Part shown: positions 47,723-56,945 of the stretch, piece after piece
Layout of the letters: every line of letters begins with the position of its first letter
Position numbering within the stretch: the stretch's first letter is position 1
From: Legionella parisiensis
GTDB taxonomy: Bacteria > Pseudomonadota > Gammaproteobacteria > Legionellales > Legionellaceae
Direction: 5' to 3'
NCBI RefSeq assembly: GCF_001467945.1
Contig: NZ_LNYQ01000013.1
Span: forward strand, 1,525,404 to 1,589,403
DNA: 64,000 nucleotides
Translations under genes and position numbers: made by a program
Notes under the pieces: generated by a model
Database searches by the model: none
What the model was told of the DNA's origin: nothing
The model's input: only the letters and a program-made list of their open reading frames with translations

Positions 47723-48523
47723 TTACTCAGATTTGGAATGCCCTAAACTAAGCACGGAAGGCAACATATCACGTATTTGCTCAACTGGTTGTTTTACTTT
47801 TGCCATTAAAAGCTCTCTGAAATGAACATCAGTAGCAAAATAGCGAATTGCTCCTTCCACACCTTTATACACGCCTGTATCAAGTTCACGTCGCTCGACA
47901 CTTGCTTTTAAATCTTGAAGGCGATTCAGATCAACATCGGATTTGGGCGATGAGAAAAGAGAATAAGCATAGGAAAAACCACTCCAAATAGAACTTTTAG
48001 TTTCTTCCGCTGCAGTTATTTTTTTCCATACCAACATAAATTCAGTTGTGCATAATGGAGCCATTAATTTAATCATACGTTGGATATTTGGATTTGAGAG
48101 TATGGCGGTATTATCCGTTGTTCCGTCATATTCAGGCTGATTTTTTTTCAAGCACCAGTTGTAAATAACTTTCATTTCATCAAGTTGGTTATGAAAATCA
48201 GCGAGACTGAAATTTTGAAGAATATAACCAGCGGCGCCACAATAAAGAAACATACTTAGAAAGTAATTAGCGAATTCGGGAATTGGCAAAAGAAATCCTG
48301 CAAGCCAGGTGCCACCCCAAGCTGTTAAGCCAGTGCTCATTCCTTGGAAAAGGTACATTAGATTTGCATTGTACTCGAAATCATTAATGTATTTTTTAAG
48401 CGCGGCTTGCTGCTCCTCATCATTTAAGTTAAATGCCTTGGAAGTTAATGCTTTTAAAGCATCAGTCCGGTCTTTTTTTGCTCTTTCAACTGCGGTCATT
48501 CCATCAACAGTAAGTTTGCCCAC
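47723..48523 (-). CDS. Hypothetical membrane-associated protein
   Basis: A 266-residue protein when started at GTG (48523), which has AAGGAG 8 nt upstream; the longer frame starting upstream is mostly low-quality sequence. Residues about 62-105 carry two hydrophobic segments (LTAWGGTWLAGFLLPIP, YFLSMFLYCGAAGYIL); the rest is helical and charged. No domain recognised. It is divergent from the phasin-like gene. Might be an effector or a cell-envelope protein; no evidence either way. Confidence 0.65.
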   Translation of the reverse strand: MGKLTVDGMTAVERAKKDRTDALKALTSKAFNLNDEEQQAALKKYINDFEYNANLMYLFQGMSTGLTAWGGTWLAGFLLPIPEFANYFLSMFLYCGAAGYILQNFSLADFHNQLDEMKVIYNWCLKKNQPEYDGTTDNTAILSNPNIQRMIKLMAPLCTTEFMLVWKKITAAEETKSSIWSGFSYAYSLFSSPKSDVDLNRLQDLKASVERRELDTGVYKGVEGAIRYFATDVHFRELLMAKVKQPVEQIRDMLPSVLSLGHSKSE

Positions 48524-48829
48524 GATACTCTCCTTGAAAAAAATTACAATAAAATCCCTATTCATCCTACCTGATAAAACAGGATTTATGCTATTGCTTT
48601 TTTTTATAAAAAATATATTTACCGCAAATAATCTATACGATATTGTTATATCAATTATAAGGATCAATATATTATTGTTAACTGAGTTTGGTAGTCGAAT
48701 AAATTTTCAGCTTTTGAGTTTTTTTTCTAATTAAAAGTGAGAGCAGATAATGCATGGTTCAATTTTATTTGACAAATCAACTGATTGTAACTATCTTTGA
48801 ATTGTGCAATGCAACATATGGAGATGCTA

Positions 48830-49555
48830 ATGAAAAACGAATTTTTTGAGCAAAAAATGTTTAATAATTTTGAAACTCCAATACAAAAATTAATGGAGCT
48901 AAATGTTAAAATGATGCAAAACCTGTCCTTAATGAAGCCAATAGATTTATTAAGCTTAAAGAAACCAGAGGATATTTTTGAAAGAAACATGGAGCTATTT
49001 ATCCAAAATAGTAATATGACTTTAAATTATATGAGAGAGACGTTCAGTATTTTAGAGCATCATTGGTTCAATGTTCCACGAAACATGGATCAATACCCTA
49101 AAAAAGCAATAAATGAAGCTTCAGCTGCTATGAAAAAAAGTATAAAAAAGGCAACTGCTACAGCTAAGACTACTGCTAGAAAAGCCGTGTCTGCTGCTAA
49201 AAAGGCGTCGCCTGCTGCTAAAAAGGCGTCACCTGCTGCTAAAAAGGCGTCACCTGCTGCTAAAAAGGCGTCACCTGCTGCTAAAAAGGCAAGCACCCAA
49301 AAGAATGCTAAAACAGCTGTACCAAGCAAAGCTGCTGCGTCAAAGGGAAAACCAGAAGTTAAAAGTGCTCCAGCAAAACCAACTATGATGCATGCGAAAG
49401 AACCTACAAATCAGAATGCACCAAGACCCAATATGACTGCTGATAGCGGTATGCCAAAAGCAGGTACTATGCCTGAAAAAAGCGGTGGTATTAAAGACCT
49501 TGGCATTCAAAATATGAGTAAAAATAATCCAATGCCAAACGAATTCCGCAAATAG
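48830..49555 (+). CDS. Phasin-like protein with histone-H1-like Lys/Ala tail
   Basis: A 241-residue protein starting MKNEFFEQKMF, with GGAG (48820-48823) upstream. Residues 1-90 are amphipathic helix (PIQKLMELNVKMMQNL, NMTLNYMRETFSILEHHW), as in phasins that coat polyhydroxybutyrate granules. Residues about 100-170 are very basic with tandem AAKKASP repeats, like histone H1/AlgP-type DNA-binding tails; the end is Pro/Met/Lys-rich. Phasin-plus-basic-tail proteins can link storage granules to DNA (as PhaM-like proteins do). Legionella makes PHB, so that role is plausible but inferred. A terminator follows. Confidence 0.75.
   Translation: MKNEFFEQKMFNNFETPIQKLMELNVKMMQNLSLMKPIDLLSLKKPEDIFERNMELFIQNSNMTLNYMRETFSILEHHWFNVPRNMDQYPKKAINEASAAMKKSIKKATATAKTTARKAVSAAKKASPAAKKASPAAKKASPAAKKASPAAKKASTQKNAKTAVPSKAAASKGKPEVKSAPAKPTMMHAKEPTNQNAPRPNMTADSGMPKAGTMPEKSGGIKDLGIQNMSKNNPMPNEFRK
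49193..49294 (+). repeat. 21-bp tandem repeat (AAKKASP) within the phasin-like gene
   Basis: Four full 21-nt units starting GCTGCTAAAAAGGCGTC at 49193, 49214, 49235 and 49256, and a partial fifth (49277-49294). The units differ only at the third base of one codon (TCG/TCA), so copy number probably varies between strains by slippage. Confidence 0.9.
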
Positions 49556-49565
49556 CAAATGAATC

Positions 49566-49597
49566 TTTTAAAGCCTCCTTCTAAGGAGGCTTTAAAA
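49566..49597 (+). terminator. Terminator of the phasin-like gene
   Basis: Perfect 15-bp arms TTTTAAAGCCTCCTT (49566-49580) and AAGGAGGCTTTAAAA (49583-49597); A/T-rich flanks give a bidirectional terminator. Confidence 0.8.
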
Positions 49598-49700
49598 TTA
49601 TAAAAGATGTGCTTTTGATTGTTTATTTTAATCTTTTCTTAATATCCCTTGTGTTAGAATCTCATCTGTAAAATACTTAATAAAAAATGTTTTTGTAAGT

Positions 49701-50020
49701 TTAGGGATTTTTAATATTTTCCCTGATCAACTCTATTTGAAAACCACATTTTTTATAAAAATCAGGAGCTTGGAATGCACTGGTTGCCAAATTTATATTA
49801 TTGAAACCATTCCCTTGAAATTGCTCTCCAAGTGCTTGTAGCAGTATTCTCCCATTGCACCCACATGTCATCAATATAAACCTCGGTAAATGCGGTAAAT
49901 TCATTCAGTACACCGTATAGCTCTTGATTTTCCCCTTTGTGACACAAGATCCTCTCTCATAACTTCCTCTACATCATGAGGTAGAAAGTCATAAAACTCT
50001 ATAGTGGTAGTTCGAATCTT
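49701..50020 (-). pseudogene. GNAT acetyltransferase pseudogene (two frameshifts, 5' truncated)
   Basis: Read on the minus strand, the pieces join in order: IEFYDFLPHDVEEVMRED (frame 1), KGENQELYGVLNEFTAF and EVYIDDMWV (frame 2), then RILLQALGEQFQGNGFNNINLATSAF and APDFYKKCGF (frame 3). Together they form the C-terminal two-thirds of a GNAT N-acetyltransferase. Frame changes fall near 49948 and near 49858. The N-terminal third is missing, cut at the amidase 3' end. The shifts could in principle be sequencing errors, but the missing N-terminus argues for real decay. Confidence 0.75.
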
Positions 50021-50030
50021 TTACTTATTT

Positions 50031-51410
50031 TTACGATAAAGTATTAGGATTAAAATTAGGTAACATGGAGTGCAGTTCTTTTGCCAGGGAATATAACAGT
50101 AAGTCATTTCCTTGAGCAGCACCTAATTGTATTGATACTGGAAGTTGATTATACATCAGAACAGGAAGAGTCATTGCTGGTAGACCAGCTTGATTAAATA
50201 TTGATGTAAATGGAGAAAACTCTACATTTTTATGCAAATAGCTCTCAAATTCATCATCAGTTCTTAATTCATTTATAAATAAAGGAAGTTGAGCTAGAGC
50301 TGGGGATAATATTACGTCATTTTGATTTAGCAAGTGATGTAATGGTTGCGTCAGTTGATACAAATTATTTTTTGCAATGAGATATTCATAAGAAGAAATA
50401 GTTTGTCCACGTTCATAAAACTCCCATGTAACTGGTTCGAGCTCATCATGCGTTGCTTTTCTTCCTAATTGAGTTTCTTGGAGTTTAATCGCCGTATAAG
50501 TATTTGCTGCAATAAGAGTAATCACACAATCACCAATCGCATTAAGATCCAGTACTAAATATTTCTTCTGAATTCTATGGCCAATTGTTTTTAATAGTCT
50601 TTCAGCCTTGCTTACCGCCTCAAGACAAGGTGTTGCAACAGGTACTGATGCAAAAACTCCCTCTAAGCAAAGAATATTTAACGGTTTTTTATCAGTGGGA
50701 AGAGGGCGTACGCGGAATTGATCTGCTATTTGATTAAATAATGCTTCTGAATCTCTAAGAGAACGTGTTAAGACAAAATTTACTGCTAAGCCAGACCATA
50801 ATTCATTAGTCAAAGGGCCTGTTGGAGTTAATCCTGAGGTAGGTTTAAATCCAAACAAACCGCAACATGCAGCGGGGATTCTAATGGAGCCACCTCCATC
50901 GCTAGCTGTGGCAATAGGAGTGATACCCGCTGCAACTGCAGCTGCTGAACCACCTGAAGAACCACCAGAGGTTCTATTAGAATCATAAGGGTTACGGCAG
51001 GGCCCCAATAATACAGACTCTGTAACGTAAGAAAGACCGAGTTCTGGTGTATTTGTTTTCGCAATAGGTACAAAACCTAATGAAATCATTTTACTCACAA
51101 AATCACTGGTGAATGGAGCAACATTCGTAGAAAAAAGACGTGATCCTTCCGTGCTGCGAATTCCTGTAATGGAATGTCCTAAATCCTTAATTAATAAAGG
51201 AACGCCATAATAGGGCTCGTTACCGGTAAGTTTCGCTAGACATTTTTTTGCAAAATCAGAACACTCAGTGACAATTGCATTGAGTTTGGGGTTGACTTCA
51301 TGTATTCGTGAGAGAGCACAATTAATGGCTTCATCAGGGCTAATTACACCTGTTTTAATCCTTTTTGCCAGTTCAGTCACATCACACTGAAGATATTCTT
51401 TTAGTAACAT
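50031..51410 (-). CDS. Amidase signature family enzyme
   Basis: A 459-residue hydrolase with the Ser-cisSer-Lys triad: Lys in PLLIKDLGH (about residue 73), GGSSGGSAAAVAAGI (cis-Ser) and SDGGGSIRIPAACCGLFGFKPT (nucleophile in the second block). It is the right length for the family and resembles GatA in the core, but the general context (no gatB/gatC) makes a free-standing amidase more likely than a tRNA amidotransferase subunit. Substrate unknown. Confidence 0.9.
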   Translation of the reverse strand: MLLKEYLQCDVTELAKRIKTGVISPDEAINCALSRIHEVNPKLNAIVTECSDFAKKCLAKLTGNEPYYGVPLLIKDLGHSITGIRSTEGSRLFSTNVAPFTSDFVSKMISLGFVPIAKTNTPELGLSYVTESVLLGPCRNPYDSNRTSGGSSGGSAAAVAAGITPIATASDGGGSIRIPAACCGLFGFKPTSGLTPTGPLTNELWSGLAVNFVLTRSLRDSEALFNQIADQFRVRPLPTDKKPLNILCLEGVFASVPVATPCLEAVSKAERLLKTIGHRIQKKYLVLDLNAIGDCVITLIAANTYTAIKLQETQLGRKATHDELEPVTWEFYERGQTISSYEYLIAKNNLYQLTQPLHHLLNQNDVILSPALAQLPLFINELRTDDEFESYLHKNVEFSPFTSIFNQAGLPAMTLPVLMYNQLPVSIQLGAAQGNDLLLYSLAKELHSMLPNFNPNTLS

Positions 51411-51483
51411 GAAGTACCTGCTTACTTCGGCAATCCAGGTGCAATAAAAATTGCCCCTGGATTGAAATCATTCAAATACTAAT

Positions 51484-51924
51484 TTATTCGTCATTACATT
51501 TTTTAAATTTTTCTTCCATTTTTTCTTCCATTTTTTTCATTTTATTTTGTAACTCTGTTTTCTGTTCAGGTTTAAGGACTGCATAAATTTGATTTTTTGC
51601 TGTCATCTTAGCTTTAATCATATCACCAAGCAGCTTTGTTTTTTTATCAACTAAACTGTCAACTGTGGATTGATCCATAGATGCAGATTCAGCTTGTTGA
51701 TTGATTTGTTTACTTAAATCCCTCATTTGTTCTGCACCACTTTTCATTGTTGCTTTAAGTTGCTCTAGGATGGGCTCTATTTTAGATTTTTGGTTTTCAT
51801 CAAGTTTTAACGATTCAACCATGCTTTTTAGTCCTTCCTTACATTCCCATGAATGTGATAAAACTACTGGACTGATTGCTAATGTAACAGCAAATGCAGC
51901 AGCCTGTATCATTTTTTTATACAT
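51484..51924 (-). CDS. Spy/CpxP-like periplasmic protein (second copy)
   Basis: A 146-residue exported protein; start MYKKM is chosen because GGAAGG precedes it and it begins a proper signal peptide (cleavage near VLS). The mature part is helical and highly charged: LKLDENQKSKIEPILEQLKAT and LKPEQKTELQNKMKKMEEKMEEKF resemble the LTxxQ repeats of Spy/CpxP. Likely a periplasmic chaperone or stress sensor. About 48 kb from the other Spy-like gene, with limited similarity to it. Confidence 0.75.
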   Translation of the reverse strand: MYKKMIQAAAFAVTLAISPVVLSHSWECKEGLKSMVESLKLDENQKSKIEPILEQLKATMKSGAEQMRDLSKQINQQAESASMDQSTVDSLVDKKTKLLGDMIKAKMTAKNQIYAVLKPEQKTELQNKMKKMEEKMEEKFKKCNDE

Positions 51925-52080
51925 GATATTTCCTTCCATAGTTAGTGTTAAAATCATATTTTAGTATAGATGTTTTATATATTTTGTGTGAAAAATTCGT
52001 TCAAAAAAGAGATTTACTGAAATGTGTCATGAGTTTACTACCTGTTGTGATAACAATGAAATGAAATAAGGAAATTAAAA

Positions 52081-53637
52081 TTGCATAGATCATCAAAAAA
52101 TCTTTTCATATACATTTTTTTTATAATACTGGTTATTTTTTTTCAAAGTTCATTTTCCAGCAACATAGAGCCAGTTAATTTGCAGGTCATCGAATATATC
52201 GATAAAAGCTGGGATCGACTGACCCGCGACAACTGGGTTCAATCCAAAGTTGATCCGAAATTATTAACTGACGACTTTATTGTTTACATACCAGAGTCAG
52301 AACGAATCGATAAAATTAAAGAAAATAATATAAAATCAGCCGACAAAGTTAACTTTGAATATTTACCTCCAAATTATACTCACATTAAAAAGCATGGACT
52401 GCTTTATTTACCTCATCCCTATGTAGTGCCTGGCGGGCGATTTAATGAGATGTATGCCTGGGATAGTTTTTTTATTGAATTAGGCTTACTCGAAAGTAAT
52501 CGATTAAACCTTGCAAAAAATATGGTAGATAACTTAATTTATGAAGTTGTTCATTATGGGATCGTTTTAAATGCGAATCGCACTTATTATCTAGGACGAA
52601 CACAACCTCCCGTGTTAACTGAAATGATACTCGCCTACTATAACAAAGATCCTGATAAAGCTTGGTTAAAATCCACTTTGCCAGCCATTGAAAAATTATA
52701 TCACCATTGGACATCTCCCCCTCGTGCAATCCCTCATATTGGCTTATCCCGATATTACTCAGGTGGAGTAGGGCAAACCCCTGAGGAATCACCCGTATAC
52801 TATAAACAAGTGACAAACTATTTTAGAACGCATTGCATAAGTGATTATGATAAAACGCTTTTCTATGATCAGCAAAACAATAAATTAACACAGCTTTTTT
52901 ATATCGCAGATCGTACGATTCGGGAGTCAGGCTTCGATATTACAGCAAAATATGGTCCATTTGGAGCCGGGATATTAGACTTTGCCCCAGTGGATTTAAA
53001 TGTTTTGCTATATCAAATGGAACGTGATGCACAAACAATTTATAAAATCCTGAGTAATGATAGCGAGGCCATTAAATGGCAAACTCGAGCTGAAAAACGG
53101 GCTAAATATATAAATCAATATTTATGGGATGAACAAACTGGTTATTATTTAGATTACGATTTCAAAAAGAAAAGACGAAAATATTATCCTTTTGCTACCA
53201 CTTTTTATCCTTTATGGGCTGGAATTGCTTCCACGGAACAAGCAGCTGCTGTAGTTCAACATATACCGGATTTATTAATGAAAGGTGGTGTTGTTACAAG
53301 CATTAATAACTCCGGCTTGCAATGGGATGCTCCTTTTGGATGGGCTCCATTACAGTATTTTGCTGTTCTTGGGCTTAAACGATATGGATATAAAAGATTT
53401 GCAATGGAAGTAGCCGCTAGATTTATTAATACAGTAAATAAGGGATTTCAAAGAAATCACGCTATTTTTGAAAAATATGATGTGAATACACTAAGTACTC
53501 GTACCGATAATAAAATTAAATACAGTTATGCTACGAATGAAATTGGGTTTGGTTGGACCAATGGTGTTTATTTAATTTTTACCAAACTCCTTGGGCACTA
53601 TGACAATGAATTCAATTCGACTGGATTTCGTGCATAA
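52081..53637 (+). CDS. treA: Trehalase (GH37), exported
   Basis: A 518-residue glycoside hydrolase with both trehalase signatures: PGGRFNEMYAWDSFF (about residues 119-133) and QWDAPFGWAPLQ (about residues 417-428). The TTG start gives a good signal peptide (IYIFFIILVIFFQSSF) and AAGGAAA lies just upstream at 52066-52071. It hydrolyses trehalose to two glucose in the periplasm or outside the cell. At 518 residues it is slightly shorter than E. coli TreA. No transport or phosphorylation partner is nearby. Confidence 0.95.
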   Translation: MHRSSKNLFIYIFFIILVIFFQSSFSSNIEPVNLQVIEYIDKSWDRLTRDNWVQSKVDPKLLTDDFIVYIPESERIDKIKENNIKSADKVNFEYLPPNYTHIKKHGLLYLPHPYVVPGGRFNEMYAWDSFFIELGLLESNRLNLAKNMVDNLIYEVVHYGIVLNANRTYYLGRTQPPVLTEMILAYYNKDPDKAWLKSTLPAIEKLYHHWTSPPRAIPHIGLSRYYSGGVGQTPEESPVYYKQVTNYFRTHCISDYDKTLFYDQQNNKLTQLFYIADRTIRESGFDITAKYGPFGAGILDFAPVDLNVLLYQMERDAQTIYKILSNDSEAIKWQTRAEKRAKYINQYLWDEQTGYYLDYDFKKKRRKYYPFATTFYPLWAGIASTEQAAAVVQHIPDLLMKGGVVTSINNSGLQWDAPFGWAPLQYFAVLGLKRYGYKRFAMEVAARFINTVNKGFQRNHAIFEKYDVNTLSTRTDNKIKYSYATNEIGFGWTNGVYLIFTKLLGHYDNEFNSTGFRA

Positions 53638-53657
53638 AACAGGGGAAGAAGACTCAA

Positions 53658-53699
53658 ATATCGTTCACTTTATAAGACATTTTAGCAAGTGAACGATAT
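53658..53699. terminator. Bidirectional hairpin between trehalase and formate dehydrogenase genes
   Basis: Perfect 13-bp arms ATATCGTTCACTT (53658-53670) and AAGTGAACGATAT (53687-53699) between convergent gene ends. Confidence 0.7.
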
Positions 53700-53714
53700 T
53701 CATTGATACGCTAT

Positions 53715-54899
53715 CTACACTTCTACAACCCCTGACTTTGCATTATCTACAGTGTATGAATGCGCACCAGTTCCAGCAAACCTGCCTTTATCAACAATAA
53801 GATATACATCACGAATAGGGTGTCCATCCAACCAACACTCCAAAATCTCACGTGTTCCCGCAGCATAACGCGCTTGTGCGGATAGAGAACTTCCAGAAAC
53901 ATGCGGGGTCATACCATGATGAGGCATCGTTCGCCATGGATGGTCTTTAGGTGCGGGTTGTGGAAACCAAACATCTCCAGCATAGCCAGCAAGTTGACCA
54001 TTTTCACATGCATTCACTACTGCTTCGCGATTACATATTTTCCCGCGAGCAGTATTGATTAAATAAGATCCCCGTTTCATTTTATTAATCAAGTGCTCAT
54101 CAAATAAGTTTTCAGTTTCTGGTGTTAACGGGCAATTAATGGTTACTACATCACATGCTTGTACCAGTGATTCAACATGATGATGGAAAACAAGACCTAA
54201 TTCTTTTTCGATTTTTTCCGGTAATCGATGACGATCGGTATAATGCAACTTAACATCAAACGGTTTTAGACGTCTCATAACTGCTAAGCCAATACGCCCA
54301 CAGGCGACGGAACCTACTGTCATTCCTTCTAGATCGTACGAACGTACAACGCAGTCAGCAATATTCCATCCATTTTGGACAACCCATTGATTAGATGGCA
54401 AATAATTACGTACCAAAGAGAGAATCATCATGACCACATGTTCAGCGACACTGATACTGTTTGAATAGGTTACCTCAGCTACTGTGATGTTATTTTCTTT
54501 TGCTGCTTGCAAGTCCACATGATCAGAACCAATACCTGCGGTAATTACCAATTTCAATTTTTTTGCTTTGGCGATTCGATCAGAGGTTAAATATGCCGGC
54601 CAAAAAGGTTGAGAAATAACAACATCAGCATCAAGTAATTCTTTTTCAAAAACTGAATTTGGACCTTCCTTATCTGAAGTCACTACAAATTGGTGTCCTT
54701 GTGCTTCAAGAAAGTGTCGTAAACCTAACTCCCCAGACACTGAGCCAAGTAAAGTACCTGGTTTAAAATCAAGATGTTTCGGTGTGGGAGCATTTTGCCC
54801 ATCAGGGTAGTGTTCTATTTTGGGAAGTGTATCCCGTGCATAATATTTGGGATATCCCTTAATTGGATCCTCATAAAGAACACAAAGAATTTTAGCCAT
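53715..54899 (-). CDS. NAD-dependent formate dehydrogenase
   Basis: A 394-residue D-2-hydroxyacid-dehydrogenase-fold enzyme oxidising formate to CO2 with NAD+. The N-terminal CVLYEDPIKGYPKYYARD, and substrate-site QPFWPAYLTSDRI, are typical of the Pseudomonas-type enzyme. The nucleotide-binding SVACGRIGLAVMRRLKPF is followed by HYTDRHRL, whose Asp supports NAD over NADP. Catalytic Arg in INTARGKICNREAV and His in MTPHVSGSSLSAQARYA are in place. No metal or other subunit is needed. A likely use is disposal of formate during amino-acid metabolism, giving NADH. Confidence 0.93.
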   Translation of the reverse strand: MAKILCVLYEDPIKGYPKYYARDTLPKIEHYPDGQNAPTPKHLDFKPGTLLGSVSGELGLRHFLEAQGHQFVVTSDKEGPNSVFEKELLDADVVISQPFWPAYLTSDRIAKAKKLKLVITAGIGSDHVDLQAAKENNITVAEVTYSNSISVAEHVVMMILSLVRNYLPSNQWVVQNGWNIADCVVRSYDLEGMTVGSVACGRIGLAVMRRLKPFDVKLHYTDRHRLPEKIEKELGLVFHHHVESLVQACDVVTINCPLTPETENLFDEHLINKMKRGSYLINTARGKICNREAVVNACENGQLAGYAGDVWFPQPAPKDHPWRTMPHHGMTPHVSGSSLSAQARYAAGTREILECWLDGHPIRDVYLIVDKGRFAGTGAHSYTVDNAKSGVVEV

Positions 54900-55090
54900 A
54901 TATTTTTCCTTAAATCAGATGGTTAAATAGAGTTTCAGCGTTCAGTCTAGCACGTGTAAGCAATACAAACGATTGAAACACTAAATTTAGAATAGTAGGA
55001 CCTGTTAATACTAAAGTTATCAGCTTAAGATAATGAATTTATTCTATTAACTTGTAAATAATTATTGGAAAGTTTTTTGATTTACTTTGT

Positions 55091-55121
55091 GGGCTCATAG
55101 TGAAATGATCACTATGAGCCC
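55091..55121. terminator. Hairpin downstream of the 108-residue gene
   Basis: Perfect 13-bp arms GGGCTCATAGTGA (55091-55103) and TCACTATGAGCCC (55109-55121). On the minus strand it directly follows the gene at 55140-55466. Confidence 0.65.
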
Positions 55122-55139
55122 TTTATAGGAAGTTGTTAA

Positions 55140-55466
55140 CTAGGGATTATAACCTTTTTCCTGTTCTTGATTGGGCTGTTCACCTTTTATTTCTAACCCA
55201 GGATATTTCTTTTTTAACACTGAAATAGCCTCTTGGGCAAACTCAGGACTAATGGTTATTTTTAATCTCTCTGAATGCATTTGACCTATTGATTGTACTG
55301 AAAATTGTTTACCATTTTCAAAAGAATGTTGTTTTTTACTTTGGTCGTTGCAAATTGCCAGGAGTGCATGATATCCAAAAATCATATCGCCATTTTTCTC
55401 TAATATTCCATCCGTCATAACTAGAGAACCATTAGCTTGTACTGCAACGGTTGTTTTATATTTCAT
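55140..55466 (-). CDS. Hypothetical 108-residue protein
   Basis: A short soluble protein with a beta-rich N-terminus (KTTVAVQANGSLVMTDGILEKNGDMIFG), central KQHSFENGKQFSVQSIGQ, and a charged, Gln/Glu-rich C-terminus (KGEQPNQEQEKG). No signal peptide or known domain. AGGAAAT precedes the ATG. It has its own hairpin terminator and no clear partners. Confidence 0.65.
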   Translation of the reverse strand: MKYKTTVAVQANGSLVMTDGILEKNGDMIFGYHALLAICNDQSKKQHSFENGKQFSVQSIGQMHSERLKITISPEFAQEAISVLKKKYPGLEIKGEQPNQEQEKGYNP

Positions 55467-55729
55467 GATTTCCTCGCTTTATGAACTATTCGCCTATTAT
55501 TTTAGCACTTTTTGAAGGGTATCTGTCTTGTTTTTACGAAAACCTTGTTTTGAGCAAAAAATAATACGGTAAATTTTTTAATATTTTACTAACCTGAATT
55601 CAGAAGCAAACGGGTAATAGTCAAGTAAAGCAGGGTGAGATACAATAATTTTATTAATTCGGATAAAACTAAAGAGTGGGTATCAATTTATGTTAATAAT
55701 TCAAGAAAAGGATATTCCGGTTTCTTTCT

Positions 55730-56938
55730 ATGAGTGAAATCTTACACGCAAAAACGAGGATTGAATTTGCGAACACTTTACGAGGGCTTGCAGCGTTAAG
55801 TGTTGTACTCTCTCACCTATTGAGTGCTTTTTGGTATAAGAGGGACTCTGTTGCTCATCTAATCCAAGCACCTCTGCTATCTCCTGAAACACATGCAACA
55901 CCGTTTTATATTGTATGGCTTAACCTGTTTCCACTATTTGATTGGGGGGCTTATGGAGTGGGTTTGTTTTTTATTATCAGTGGTTTTGTTATTCCTTTTT
56001 CACTCCAAAGAACAAATAGTATAAGATTTTGTGTCAATCGTATTTTTCGTATTATTCCGACATACGTACTAGGATTTAGTATTACTTTATTAGCTCTTTT
56101 TTTATGCGGAAAATATTTTTTATCAGTATGGCCATATTCCTTGCAGGAAGTATTAATCCATTATATCCCAGGAGTTCGAGATATTCTTGAGTCAAGGAAT
56201 ATAGATATAATTATCTGGACCCTTGAAGTTGAAATGAAATTTTATCTTATTGTAGCTTTATCAATTGTTTGGTTTCGCAATGGTTCAGTCAAGGTTTTTT
56301 TTATTCCTGCGGTTTTATTTCTACTGACCTGTTATATGTCGTGCATGATCCCAGAGTGGGCAATTAAAAATTTATCTGCTTTTATTAGGGCACAAATCTA
56401 TATGATGTCATCGCCATATATTATTTATATGTTTATTGGTGTTGTGTTTCATTATCTATACTTTCATAAAATCCCATCCGATAGAGGATATTTTTTAATA
56501 GGTATTATATTCATCATGTTTTGCATTGCATGGTGGAGTGGACCTTATTCAGAAAACTTAATATTGGCTTGGAGTTATGCTTTTTCATTACTGACGTTTA
56601 TGTTTGCCTACACATTTCCTCATTTTTTTAGGGCAAATCCTATAGTTAATTTTTTAGCTGATATTAGTTACCCTTTATATATTGTGCATAGTATTGCAGG
56701 TTATGTCGCTCTTCGAGTGATGCTCGATATGAATTTTAAAATTTGGACTGCACTCTCATTGGTTTTAATTGGCTCACTATTGTTGTCTTGGTTTCTCCAT
56801 GTATTTATTGAGCGGCCCACACAGAAATTAGGACAAAAATACACAACAAAACGAAACAAGCCCACTTTAAGGATGCAAGCCCTTCTAGAAACAGGAATAA
56901 AGTTAGTGCGATTAAAACAATCACGGGAATTAACCTAG
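55730..56938 (+). CDS. Acyltransferase 3 family membrane protein (OafA-like)
   Basis: A 402-residue integral membrane protein with about ten segments. The N-terminus shows RGLAALSVVLSHLLSAFWYK (catalytic His in the acyltransferase-3 R-x10-H pattern), then FDWGAYGVGLFFIISGFVIPFSL and CVNRIFRIIPTY, all standard for the OafA/YrhL group that acetylates extracytoplasmic sugars or lipids. FLADISYPLYIVHSIAGY near the C-terminus also fits. Only 7 nt separate it from the methyltransferase-like gene, so the two are co-transcribed. Confidence 0.92.
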   Translation: MSEILHAKTRIEFANTLRGLAALSVVLSHLLSAFWYKRDSVAHLIQAPLLSPETHATPFYIVWLNLFPLFDWGAYGVGLFFIISGFVIPFSLQRTNSIRFCVNRIFRIIPTYVLGFSITLLALFLCGKYFLSVWPYSLQEVLIHYIPGVRDILESRNIDIIIWTLEVEMKFYLIVALSIVWFRNGSVKVFFIPAVLFLLTCYMSCMIPEWAIKNLSAFIRAQIYMMSSPYIIYMFIGVVFHYLYFHKIPSDRGYFLIGIIFIMFCIAWWSGPYSENLILAWSYAFSLLTFMFAYTFPHFFRANPIVNFLADISYPLYIVHSIAGYVALRVMLDMNFKIWTALSLVLIGSLLLSWFLHVFIERPTQKLGQKYTTKRNKPTLRMQALLETGIKLVRLKQSRELT

Positions 56939-56945
56939 GAATTTT

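Noticed and set aside
49193..49294. The 21-bp direct repeats as a CRISPR-like array
   Set aside because: Units are contiguous, in frame and encode AAKKASP within a coding gene; there are no spacers.
50001..50020. GTTCGAATC near the amidase, resembling a tRNA T-arm
   Set aside because: No cloverleaf can be drawn around it and the bases read as the beginning of the GNAT pseudogene on the minus strand.
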